64,000 nt of DNA from Meandrina meandrites (Eukaryota; Cnidaria; Anthozoa; Scleractinia; Meandrinidae): contig OY855914.1 of assembly GCA_963693305.1 (NCBI GenBank), positions 20,449,472-20,513,471 of the forward strand, given 5' to 3'. How positions within the stretch are numbered: the stretch's first letter is position 1; every line of letters begins with the position of its first letter. Both the position numbers and the translations under genes were made by a program. Shown here in pieces: positions 39,601 to 52,988 of the stretch. The notes below the pieces were generated by a model, which saw only the letters and a program-made list of their open reading frames with translations, did no database searches and was not told the DNA's origin.

Positions 39601-42600
39601 CACATCCAGCATTAAAAGGAGAGGTGAAATGTCGATCTCGCAAAGGAGAGGTGTGATTTCATTGTTGCCTAAAAAGAATAAAGACACCCTCCTCCTCAAA
39701 AATTGGCGGCCAATTTCTTTGTTGAACATTGACTACAAAATAGCTACGAAATGTATAGCAAAACGATTAGAGAAAGTTTTACCTAGTTTGATAAATAGTG
39801 ACCAAACAGGGTATGTTAAAAACCGCTTTATAGGAGAAAACATTCGGCTAATATCGGATGTAATTGAATTGTATGAGAAAAAACAACTACCTGGCATGTT
39901 ACTCTTTATAGATTGTGAAAAAGCATTTGATTCCTTAGAGTGGAAGTATCTGTTCAAAGTCCTTGAATTAATGAACTTTGGGCCAATGTTCCAAAAATGG
40001 ATCCACACCTTCTATTCCAATATCACCAGCTGTGTGATAAATAACGGGTTTGCGTCCAATTTCTTTCTGCTTCAAAGAGGAGTCTGACAAGGGTGCCCCT
40101 TATCGGGGCTCTTATTTGTCCTGGCAATTGAGGTACTAGGCCAAGCAATTAGAAAAAATGAAAATATCCGTGGTTTGAAAATTAACGACACCGAATTAAA
40201 ATTAAGTATGTACGCGGATGATATCACCGCATTTATAAAAGATTATTGCTCTGCTAATCACTTGTTCAATCTTTTAAATGATTTTGGAGCCTGTTCAGGT
40301 CTAAAAATAAATATTTCTAAAACGGAAGGAATGTGGCTTGGCAGTCTCAAATGCAATTTAGGTAAACGTTCTCCATTCAATATTTCGTGGCCTGAAAAAT
40401 ATGTAATCGTGCTAGGTGTGGCTTTCGCATACGATCCTTCTGTTAGCTACAAAATAAATTTCGAGGAAAAACTTGCTGCGCTAAAGAAAATTTTAAACCA
40501 ATGGACGACCAGAGGCTCAAAGCTAATGGGAAGAATTTGTATCATTAAAACCCTCGCCATCTCCAAGCTTGTTTATAATACTTCTGTTCTTACAACTCCA
40601 CCGAAATTTACTAGTGAAGTTAATGATATTTGCTTCAAGTTCATATGGAACTTTAAGCCTGATAAGGTCAAACGCAACACGCTTATAGGTCCTATAGAGA
40701 AAGGTGGCCTTAACATGGTAGATTTCACCATGATAGACAAGTCTTTAAAAGCAGCATGGGTTAAACGTTTATATGAAGCTGGTGATACCAAATGGTGCTC
40801 CCTCTTCTCATTGGCTACATCCCAATATGGTGGCTCTTTTCTTTTGGAATGCAATTTTAATGCACCTGATCTAAATTTTACCTCGTATGTGCCGTCTTTT
40901 TATAAGGAAATATTGACTGTCTGGCAGGAGCTACATTCCAAAGACCCTTCTTCTGCTAAAGAATATGAAAATGAAATTATTTGGAACAACCGCTTTATTA
41001 AAATAGATGGGAAATCAGTCTTCTACCCATCCTGGCATAGAAAAGGAATAATCAAAATCTGTCATCTGCTAAACGAGAATAGAAAGTTTTTATCAAGATC
41101 CGAGTTTCAACATAAATATGGTATGACAGTAAATTTCCTAACATATAATGGCCTTCTTGCCGCGATCCCTGAGGTATGGAAAAGATCAATTGTAAATTCT
41201 GAACGAATGCTTACTGATGTTGACAGCAAAGACCTTCCTCCTGCGAATGTCACTGCCAAATCTGCTCGCGAACTGCTTGTTTTAAAAGTGTTCAAAGCTC
41301 CAAACGTAGAAACTAAACTAATTGAAAAATGTCTTCCTATTAAAGCCATTTTTGAATTGCCTTTCAAGGTTACATTAGAAAACAAACTCAGATGTTTCCA
41401 ATATAAGATCATACATAATATTCTACCCACCAACAGCAGACTTCATAAAATGAAATTGAAAATTTCTCCACGTTGCGATCGTTGTAGCTCTCCATATGAA
41501 ACCTTATCTCATCTGCTTTATGAGTGTTCGGCGGTACAAACATTCTGGCAAAAAGTTATTGCATGGTGGAATGAAAAGCGATCAGAAAAAGTCATCTTAA
41601 TTGATACAGATATTTTTTACGGTTATAAACCAGAATCAAGCAGTTTTTATGCCCTGAATCATTTCCTTATTATTGCTAAGTATCACATTTTTCTGTCCTG
41701 GCTGAATATGGTATCTCCAAGTCTTGATATCTTCCTTCTTTTACTCAACGAAAAGATCCTATATGAACGTACCATTGCTGTTAAAAATAATACTATGATG
41801 AAATTCAGATCAAAATGGACAACACTTTGCGCATGAGCTCCCCTCAAATATTCGCCCCAGAGGTTGTGCCACTATTTGCTCGTCTTTTTTATTATTTTTG
41901 TTTGCCTTTTTTTTTTCCCTTATAAACTCATTTTACTTGTTATCCTATTTTCTCTTTCGCTTTTTTTTTTTGCCTTCTCCTAGTAGTAGAATAAACTAAT
42001 ACAGTCAACGATACACAGTTTAGTATACAGAATTATTCATTCATATTTGTAAGTACATTGTAAGTTCAAGACGGAATTTTAAAAAAATTATTATTGTAAG
42101 TAATGCTATTCGTTATCTATTTATCTATTTATCTAAGTTTGTTTATTTACTTATTTCTATTTCTTTAAGTGTATTGTGATTTTGTTTGAATAAAGATATG
42201 GAAAACTGAAAAAAAAAAAATTAAAAGGGTTACAGTCTTTCTATAGGGGAACACTTGTATGGGAGATATATAAAATGGTAACCTTTTTGGTCAAAGAAAA
42301 TTGTAAGGGTTTGCATATGTTTTCACACTGGTAGGTCCATAGCTTCATTTATCTCCTACCTTCTTCGTTGATGATCTTCTTTTCGCACTTAGTTCCCCAA
42401 TAACCTTTGCTGCAAACGCAGTCAAACCGGTTGACACCATCCACACACTTCCCATTGATACAAGGATTTGAGCTGCAGTCATCGATATTGATGTCGCAGT
42501 GGAATCCTGAGAATCCAGCTTGGCATGTGCAGTGATAACGACCCTGGCGGGACTCGCAGTGTAGAAAGTGCGAACAGTTATTTGTGCACATGTTCAAAGC

Positions 42601-45600
42601 TACAAACAAAGCATTGAGGAAAAAAGATGAAAAAAATATATATATATATTGCACCAAAACATTGCAGAACAGTTTTTAGTCTAATAGGCACACACTAAAA
42701 ATGTTTTAACAGCAGTCTAAAGATATCGAAGCATCTTACGAAGCACAGAAAAAGGTAACACATATGAGTGTACTGCTCAATGGTTACAGACTAGGGATTC
42801 GTCAAACATTTGAAAGTTACAAAAATCTTATACAGCAAAACAAAAAGTACTACATGAATGCACTGTTCAATAGCTTTTAAATAAATGCTCACATGCTGGG
42901 TTTTATTCTCGAACTTACAAGTGTAAACAACCTTGCACAACATTACAAACAGTACCATATGAAATTGCTGCTCAATGTTTCCACATGAACAGTCCCACAA
43001 CTTCTCTAATCCGAAGAAAATTTCACTTTAAAAATATATTCTTCCATGTAGTTCAGGACTGAAAAAAGGAAATGGTTATTTATGATTTATTGCAGGTGAA
43101 AGAGAATGACGAGAAGCAAATACCTTTACACTGCGTCATGAATCTCTTTTCTACTTGTCCTTTGATTCCTGGTAAAAAGCTACTCCATGCTCGCACACTT
43201 CCAGCTATGGGCCATGTGCAATTATGCGCCGCGTTCCACATGTGGTCAGCAGTTGCTGGCACATCCCAAAGGCTAACTTGATGCATAGTACCTACAAAAG
43301 CTGTTGAAATGGCTGGAGTTTTCCCTCCTGCGAAATACCGCTGGCCAAGTACAATCCATCCACCTCCTGTGATTGTATCTCCCATTTTGACATTACTCGC
43401 TTTTTTCATTTCCTTTCTATCAATGTACACCGAAGTATTGCCAGAAAGTCCGTCCCACACTACTCCCACGTAATGCCAGTGATCGTCGGCTAACTTATAA
43501 TCGGCACTTACGACTTCATCTTTAACCTCTAGACGAACTTGCGATTCGGTAAAGGAAAGTACAATTATGTCATCTGATTCTGGTTGCCCAGCAACGCTAT
43601 AGGTGAAAAGTGTTCCTGACTTGTACCTTGAGTCTGCTCGGACAAACATGGCGATGGTGAAAGATCTCATGCTCGGGATACCTTTGCCATCCGATAGTAA
43701 AACCATGTCGTCCGTGCTCTTGCTTTCAAAAATCAGATCGAAGTTGCTGCCAATTACTGTAACACAAAATTTTAGCGTAAGAAAGTAACGACATTTCTTT
43801 GGTGATTTACTTCCTCTAGAGAGAGGAACGTCTAAAACCCCTGAGAAGCCGGAACTTTGAAACCGATGACGTGTTTTACGTAGCTTTTTTTTTTGGTTAC
43901 TACTTTTCCTACCAACGAAAGACAAAATACAGAGCTGTTTTAAAATGTCTATGTCATCACCATAGACTGATTTTTCGGCTCGAATCTAGACGCCTTTCTC
44001 GGGAGTTAATGAACATAAAATAGTATGGGATTTTCCCAGGCTATGTGGCCTTGACACATTAATAAAGTTTATCTATCTATCTATTAACAAAAGCTTACTA
44101 GTTACTCACATATTTCACAGCTGTCTCCAGTGTAAGAAGGGTAGCATTCACACTTATATCCATTCACAAGATCCTGGCAATAAGAGTTTGGCATGCAAGG
44201 GTCCGAAGCACAGTCGTTAATGTCCTCTTCACATGTAACTCCCGTGAAGCCAGTCTTGCATGAACAGGTGAAGATTCCGGTAGCGTTATCAGACTTGCAT
44301 GTGCCTCCATTTTGGCAAGGTGTTGACAGGCAGAGATCTGTGAGGTTTTCGCAGGTCTCACCAATGAACTGATCCAGACATATGCACTGGTACCCTGGTG
44401 TCAGATCGACGCAGGTTCCATTGTTGGCACACGGGCTTGATTCGCATTCGTCGATCTCCGTCTCACAATAAGTTCCATTGTAACCTTCTGAGCACCGACA
44501 GGAGTACCCTAGAGTGTGGTCAACGCATGTAGCATTGTTCAGACAGGAATTATTGACACAGTCGTCAATATTATTCTCACATAACCTTCCGCTATACCCA
44601 GCAGCACAAGAGCAGGTGAAGTTATTGACGGCATCATAGCAGGTTCCGTTGTTGAAACACGGCCTTGCTAAACACTCGTCAATTTCGTATTCGCAGTATC
44701 TCCCGAAGTAACCACTGCTACAGTTGCAGTAGAAGTTTGTGCGAGAGTTGACGCAGATGCCATTTTGGCTGCAGTTAGCTTCTTTGCAGTAGTCGATGCG
44801 GTTTTCACAGTGATAACCGTTGAAACCTTCTGGACAAGAGCAGGTGTAATTTGCCACTAGATCTGAGCACGTGCCATTATTTGCACACGGATTGGATTTG
44901 CAGTCATCAATGTTTTCTTGGCACTGCAGGCCTGTGAATCCAGTCGGGCAGACGCAAACGAAGCCATTGACCTGCAGATTTTAAATAAGATTGATTTAAT
45001 CATTTAAAGAAGCTAAATCACTTGTGTATCGCATTCTTTAATCAAGGGTTAACGACAGGGGCTAAACTGGAATAATTAATGATGGCATCTGATTCCTACG
45101 CAAAGTGGGTCTGGACCCTGGTAAGGAGCTTAGATGATGCTTTTAGCCTCGCCATTCATTAGAACCAAAGATTGCAATAAAGACGTACAATTCAAATATT
45201 GTTTTTTATTATCAGCAGGTAGACGCACAAATAAATGTATCGTGCTAATTAAATCTGTTCCATTACCTGATCATGACATGTCCCACCGTAGAAACAAGGG
45301 AAAGACGCACACTCATCAATTTCCACTCTGCAGTCATCACCTAAAAATCCAGGCGCGCAGTCGCAACTGTAGCTGTTTATTCCATCCCTGCAAGTAGATC
45401 CATTACCACAGGTGTTCGCCGTGCAGTCGTCAATATTAACTTCACAGTGCCGTCCGCTGAATCCATCAACACAGGCACAAGTGTAGTTATCAACTTTGTC
45501 GATGCAGGTAGCATTATTGCGACAAGGGGAGCTGGCGCATTCATCGATGTTAATGCTACAGTTTTTTCCTGTGTATCCCTTCTTGCAAGTGCAACGGTAG

Positions 45601-48600
45601 TCATTTATCAGATCAACACAAGTTCCATCGTTGACGCAAGGATTTTGTCCGCAGTCGTCGATATTTATTCCACAGCTAATACCAGCAAAGCCATCAACAC
45701 AGGCGCATTCATGCTCATCTATACCGTCGATGCAAGTACCATTGTTTAAGCACGTGGCGTTTTTGCAATCGTCTACATTGATCTGGCACTGATCACCCTC
45801 AAAACCATCCACACACTGGCAGGTGAAGGACGTTACACCATCGAAACATGATCCATTGTTGACACAAGGCATCGAAGCACAGTAGTCGATGTCCACATTG
45901 CATGTTTTACCCGTAAACCCTGCCGGGCACACGCAGGTAAAGTTGTTCACACCGTCCTGACACGAACCGTTGTTTGAGCAAGGACTTGAAGCGCAGTCAT
46001 CAATGTTGTTTTCACAATGCAGTCCATCAAATCCATCGCGGCAATCACACCGGTAACCATTAACCATATCAACACAACGGACTTGGTTCTTGCAGGGATT
46101 GGAGAGACACTCATCAATGTCGAATTCGCAAGCTACCCCAGTGAACCCCTTCTCACAAATGCAGTAAAACCCATTGATGTGATCCAGGCAGGTAGCGTTG
46201 TTCTGGCAGTCTGCGCCAGCACATTCGTCAATATTGTGCTCGCAATTGGTTCCGTTAAAACCTGCAGGACAGATGCAAACATAACTGTCAATTCCGTCAA
46301 GACATTTGGCTCCGTTTTGACAAGGGTCGCTCGCGCAATCATCGATATTCTCTTCGCAGTCGTTCCCTTGGTAACCTGCTGCACAGACGCACTCGTAGTT
46401 ATTTATTTTGTCCTTGCAAGTGGCTCCGTTCTGACATGGGGATATAAGGCATTCATCAATGTCCATATCACACAGTCTTCCGGTATAGCCTGGGACACAC
46501 TGGCATTGATAACTTCCTGGGAGATTTTTACATGTGGCGTTGTTGGAACACGGCAATAAAGTACACTCATCTATATCCTCCTCGCAATTGTATCCTCTGT
46601 AGCCATGTGTGCACGTGCAGGTGTAGTTGTTGACAAGGTCATGACATGTGCCATTATTGAAACAAGGTTGGTCCTGGCAGTCATCAATATCGGTATCACA
46701 TTGTTTTCCAGTATAACCCGGTTGGCAGGAACACAAGAAATCGCCAATGAGGTCAGTACACGTCGAGTTATTCTTACAGGGGTTAGAATCGCACTCATTG
46801 ATTTCTGAAAATAAAAACAGCATTTATTACATGTAGAAATGTAGAATATCAAACACCAATTGCGAGTAAGAAGATAAAAAAATCGCAGTCTAAATTAACT
46901 TGAGTGCGTCTACTTTACAATCAGTATTTTTATTTTATATGTATCTTTTAAACGATTAAAGATTGAGGCTGCATAACTTTCTCAGCGTAACTATTGGTGT
47001 ACCAATTCTAAATTAAATCAGGGAGCTCTGAAGTGGGCTGGGTACCTCTTCTATTTTCGTCGATCGTAATACGCCTAATTGAACAGCTGAAAAAATACTT
47101 ATTCGCTTTGGTTTTTATAACGCTTTTCCAGCTTAGCAAACTGCTATGAGATTTCTGTCGAAAGTAATTTTAACCTCGTAAAGGTCGCGCAATTCCTATT
47201 TATGTAAGTCAGATTCACCCCCATGTCAGGGATGCCTTGAAATTTACTCTACTAAGATATCTGGGGTGTACAAAAGCGTGGTTCGTGGTTTTTCAGTTGA
47301 GACTGCTAACCTATGCAATCCTGTGAATTCTTTGACCCCGGCTTTAGTGTTATGGTTGTTCCTGGGCATGAAAAACATACACGACTCTCGTTGCGGGGCT
47401 GAAAGGAGCGTCGGTCGCACAAAGTACATGGAACCAGCCCGGTTGGGGAGAACGATCCAGCCGTGCATGGAACTGTGGGAAATAATTCATTAAGAAAACA
47501 TTAATGATAAACGTTATCCATATAGAGATTTGTTGTGTTGTTCTGCTCGGAATGGTAACCAGTTGTATTTCAGAACAATATTTTAAAACCGATAGAACTT
47601 AATAACAACGGATATATATATGTACGTTTTTTACTGACATCTAAGGAAACTATTATTTATTTACATTAATAACTAATAAAAATAATTCACTGGTGTAAAA
47701 AATGTATATGTAAGAAAGCTTACAAAGAACAATGGATAAGAACAGTAAGCTTTTGTCAGGAGTTAGCAGCCCCATAACCCGGTCAGACACAACAAAAGTT
47801 GTGTGTTGGTTACCGGGCCAGTGTTCAAGCATGAAGTTAAAACAAATTTTGGAACTCTTTGGATTCATTGCTTGTCCGCTCGCCCTTACAATTTGCCAGT
47901 ACCCAAAAATACTCATACGTAAGGAGGAATTATTTTTGTGCCAAAGAAAACAAAGCAATTTCCAGGCTACAGCAAGACCCGAACATCAGAATTATACTTT
48001 TCAGGAATCAATTGCGTAATGCAACAAACAGTTACTTGGTACAAAATCGTTCATTCTGGAATGCAAATGAATGCAACAGCCTTTAAAACAAAGCTACTTT
48101 AACAAGTCAACAGTGCATATCCTTTGCATAATCTGCCATCCAGCATTGCAGAATTTGTACCATGTGACCCGATGTAGCACATATGGAATGTCCATTGAAT
48201 ACCTCCGCATTGTAAAGAGCTGTTGGATCCCTCAGCAGACGTTGTTTGGCTAGGACTGCATTCCAAGCACGAGCTTTGTCCCTCTTTGTCTTGATAATAA
48301 CCCTTGTCACAAGCAATGCAAGGCTCCATTCCGGTGGGAGAATATGAACCAGCTTTGCAGAGGGCTGCAATGGATACAGAAATTAAGAAAGGCTGTCGTT
48401 AATCCCTTATTCTAAACGCTGTACTAGAAGATACCCAGTACATAGAATCCTATCGCGGGGACCTTCATTAAGACTTGATTTGATAAGCTTCCAGCAGTTG
48501 CAGAATTGTTGGGACATTGTCCAAAAATTTATTTTAATTATTAACAGCAAAACAGTGCACATATTGAACACAGAATCAATCAGCTTTGGTTTTGACACCC

Positions 48601-51600
48601 TTTCAAGTTGTTTCGTAGCGAAATTGAATGCATTGTCGACATTCAGGAAACATTGGTATGGAAGCGAGGGAGAAGTCACCCAGGTACCGTTTAAAGTAAG
48701 TAAAATGGCACTCTCAACGCAGAGTGGCGCCACTATTGTTTTGCAGTTAGTATCGTTTGCAAAGAAAATAATTTTTGTTTGCAATATATCCAATGTTTGA
48801 ACAGGAATTGAAAACTTAGGCCAAACGAAGGCCTGTGCACTGCTTAAGGTATATCTTGAGTACGACTAAATAACATTGCTTTTCTTGTACTTGAATTCTT
48901 CTATTATCCTTGTGGTGTGTGATTTGTTATATCTCAGTTTTAGAATATCAAGTAACATTTAATACGATACAGATCTCGGGAAAGTTACGTCATAATTTAT
49001 GGCCTTATTCTCCAAGAAGAGAACCATCGATCGCGCAAAAAGAATTTTCTTTTTCGTCAAGCTTATTTAAGAAGCTCAACTCACCTACACAGCTGGAGCT
49101 GTCACCTGTTCTAGACTCTGTTGTTGTAGTACTCGGTGGACACCTTAAACACTTTTCCTGTGCAGGAAACTCTTGGTATGTTCCTATAGGACAGTCCTCG
49201 CATTTTCCATTTGTCTGATTCAAGTAGGTCCCGACTGTGCAATTTACTGTGGAACACAAAAATGGTCAAAGAAGTTTCCATTTTAATATCATAGTAAAGC
49301 ATGCCAGCATATATTTACAACCACTCTGTCACAACTACGATAAACATCAATTATAGGGGAAAGAAAGGCTTTCAGTATTTAGTGGTTGTATTACTACCAT
49401 AAAACCTAAAAATACACTTACAGCAATAAGTATACTTACAGCAATAGCCATTTCTGAAAGTTTGTCCTTTGGTACAAAATTGCTTCGGTTCCGAGATGTT
49501 GAGCGATTTTTTGTTCGTAATGAACACAGTACCATTGATGGTCAAACTTAAGCTGCCGTTATCAACTGCAATTTTGATCTGTCTGCTGATGTTTTTGGCA
49601 ATCTGCACTCCTTCTTCGCCAATCATAATCTGGCCTTCTTTGGTGTCATTTGCTTTCATGCCATCGAGGTCCACTGCAAGAGGCAAACAGAAAAGGAGTT
49701 TTATAGCACTGATATTTCAAACTAAAACAATAATCTAAAACGATATTCTCAACCTACCAACGATATCTAGAGTGATTGTTGTTCGTGGAATTGATCGTCG
49801 AGTTCTACTTCTGCTACCGGCATCGTCTGAAAAATGAAATACCAAAGAGTCTTAATTAAATAGGATTAAAAAAGTTTCATGTGATATTGTTTAGAATTGT
49901 TGCAATATACAAGGAGGTCTGTGGATGAAACTAATGTGCAGCAATGGGAACAAAAGCTATTGAATAGTATCATCATTTGAAATCGTTTAGGAGGCTGTGA
50001 AGATGGGTTTCAACCAGGAGCCATAATGGTAGGAGACCGTAAGCGCGAGATCTGGCCTTGTCCCTATGATATGGGTCAAAATTTCTATTTTTAGAACAAA
50101 TCGTGTCATCCCGCGAGGCGCGCGCGCGTACTGCCGCGAGGATTTCGCGAGGACGTCGCGCGGAGAAATATAAACAAAATGGCGTCCAAGATAACCTCTG
50201 CAAGTGAAGTAAACACTGGCTTTCTTTCATCAGTTTCTACTCCTAATTTACGTCAAGGTCTCCTTGAGCACTTCTTTGAATGTAGCCATGAAAGTGAGGA
50301 TGATTCAAGTGATTCGGATGTCTGCAGTAGTATTTTTTGCGGACAAATCCAGTCGCGAAGACTCGTTAAACATGTCGTACGAGGAATCACACAGTGGTCA
50401 AGACAATTTTCTAAACGTTTCACAGCGCAGCGATATGGGCAACCAAAGAATGCAGAATGACAGCAAAAAAGGATGAAAACATATTTTTGCCGAAATACGA
50501 TTGTATACGCCATTTCGACCTTTTCTTGATGCTTTGTTGTAAGTTACATGTGACTTTCATATCATATAAAATTACATATATATATATTGCAGAATGAAAA
50601 TATTTTCATTTAAGTCACTTATCCGACTAATGCTGCTCCAAAATATTTCTTTTAGTATCCTGTATTATAATTCGCAGTGCAGCTGAAACATTGTTGAAAA
50701 GTGTGGAAAGATCGGAAACTTCCAGCAAAAGTTGTAAACAAATGAAGCAGAAGAGGATTCATTTTTTTTCGAATTAAAAAAAATCTACCTATTTTTCTTC
50801 GTTTATTTTCAAGTATAAAAAAATGCAGCATAATTATGTGCAAACGGCTTTATCTAGTTTCGTGTGTCTAGTCTCGATGAAACCGATTCGACTTTGGCTC
50901 GCCAAGATAGCTACCTTTCGTCTTCAATTTTGGAGCGCTTTGAAAACGCTCTTGTTACAGTAAATTATTCACACTACCCGCATTCTCAAGATTATTTAGC
51001 ACCTGGAAATAAACATGCCACGGTTAAAATTGCGGCTGAGCTTTGTATTCATGCATTTTATTTAGCAATGAATGTGGTATGTGGCGTGCCATGTTCAATT
51101 CCAGGTGCTAAATAATCTTGAGAATGCGGCAAGTTTGAATAATTTACTGTTACCCGAGGGTTTTCAAATGGAAGACGCGGAGTAGCTATCTTGGCAAGCA
51201 AAATTCGACGCATTTCATCGAGACTAGATTCACGAAAGTAGACAAAGCCGTTTGCATATAAACTGTATTTTCTCATACTTAAAAATATAAAAATAAAAAT
51301 CCTTATTTTTTTTTCATTCTAATTTCCGCACCGTAAACCTCTTCCTCCTCATTTGTTTACAACTTTTGCTAGGAGTTTCAGATCTTTCCATACTTTTCAG
51401 CAACGTTTAAGTTGGCATTAAGCTTTCAAATAATCTATGGGATCTTAGCATAGCTTGAACGTTGTTGTAGCTCCCAATTATACACGAGCATAATATTTTG
51501 AAGCGAAAGTTCAACAGTCAACTGTGCAGCAATTTCTACTCAGCCGATTTCGTTGAAACTTGCTTACACTAAAAATTGGATAATTTGAACTTGTTGACTT

Positions 51601-52906
51601 TGATAAGAAAAAATCTATCGTCCCGTTTAGAAAATATTCGCGTTTTTTTTTTCATAAATATATTTTTTTCAAAAGCGCTAATATCTCGTGATCGTTTGCC
51701 TTGTTTGCTCTTTATTTTAAAGCTTTATAAAATTTGAACATTTGTTTTTTTCGATTGCTAAAAATCAGAAAAATCGGGTGAGGTTTACCTCCGTTCCCCA
51801 GAAATAGCCGCGGGCCATCTTAATCAAAGTACAATCCAAATGTAAACAAGTCATGGTGAATTATCTTACTGAGAAAACTTCTCTAGATTAGTCCTGTGCT
51901 TAACTGACAAAAAATCCAGGAGATGAATTTAGCACGATACGGAAGCTGCACAGCCTAATGTATAAATAGCGTCCGTACAAAATTTATGGTTCACAGAACG
52001 ACTGATTTATTTTTCGGTCTCAAGTTTAAACACAGAGTCTTTTGCGGCAGCTTTACCCGCGAATCACATTATACTAGTCACGCAACTCCAGCAACATCGA
52101 CGCGAGAACCCACGCATCCGCGCGTGTCTGCCTGTTCTAAAAATATAAAAATTGTCTCGTATCATAGGGTGCGTGGATGTCGCGCTTACGGTCTCCTCCC
52201 ATTATGGCTCCTGGTTTCAACTTTAAAAGCCGTTGATTAATCCCTAGTGTGTGGTCAACTAAATGTAACTGGCTACGTTGCAATTGACGCGATTTTTCCA
52301 AAAACGATTTTTTTTTCTTTTCGATTGCCTCTATCCGTCAGTCTGTCTGTATGCCTGCCTGTTTGTCTGTCTGTTTATTTGATCGGTTAAGTTTGAACAT
52401 GGGAACTCCGTTCAAAAGAGTTTTTTAAATAAGCTAACTTTCCCAATGCATCCAAGGCTTTAAACACCTCCAAATGAACAGTGTTAAACTTTGAAATCAA
52501 CTGTGACCTAAATGCAACTTATCCTCAGTGAGCGGGGTACTCTCTTGTATAAGCTATATTGGTATTTATCTCGCCAAAGGGTATGATTTTCGAGCAGTTT
52601 GAATTTCAAATAACGTAAATATTTCACACATTTTTTTTTTAATCGGGTGTGGTTTGTGCACTCTGGTAAATAATTCAATATAATTCTAATTCAATTAGGT
52701 ATAGTTCTTGCATCGTCTCTTGAGGAGTGAGATGTAATAATGTCGGGTATTTGAAACCCTTGTCAAATGCTTATGGAAACTGTAAGCCGTAGCAGCTCTT
52801 GTGTTCAGGTCTTGAATAAGGAGAATCGTTGTTCTTGGTATTAAATAAGGTAATTGTTTCAGGGCGAACGGGTTACAAAACCCCACGAAGAGAAATCAAC
52901 CCCACC

Positions 52907-52937
<31 letters not shown>

Positions 52938-52957
52938 ATATATCCTCTCAACCCCGC

Positions 52958-52988
<31 letters not shown>

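Larger units (their letters stand above)
39286..42359. other. 3.1-kb intron carrying a LINE
   Basis: Intron between exons 24 and 25. Most of it is the LINE copy. About 330 bp of unrecognised sequence separates exon 25 from the LINE's 5' end. Confidence 0.8.

Noticed and set aside
46017..46559. 180-codon plus-strand ORF over the EGF array
   Set aside because: It is the opposite-strand shadow of the EGF exon; no recognisable domain, and the minus frame has perfect EGF cysteine spacing.
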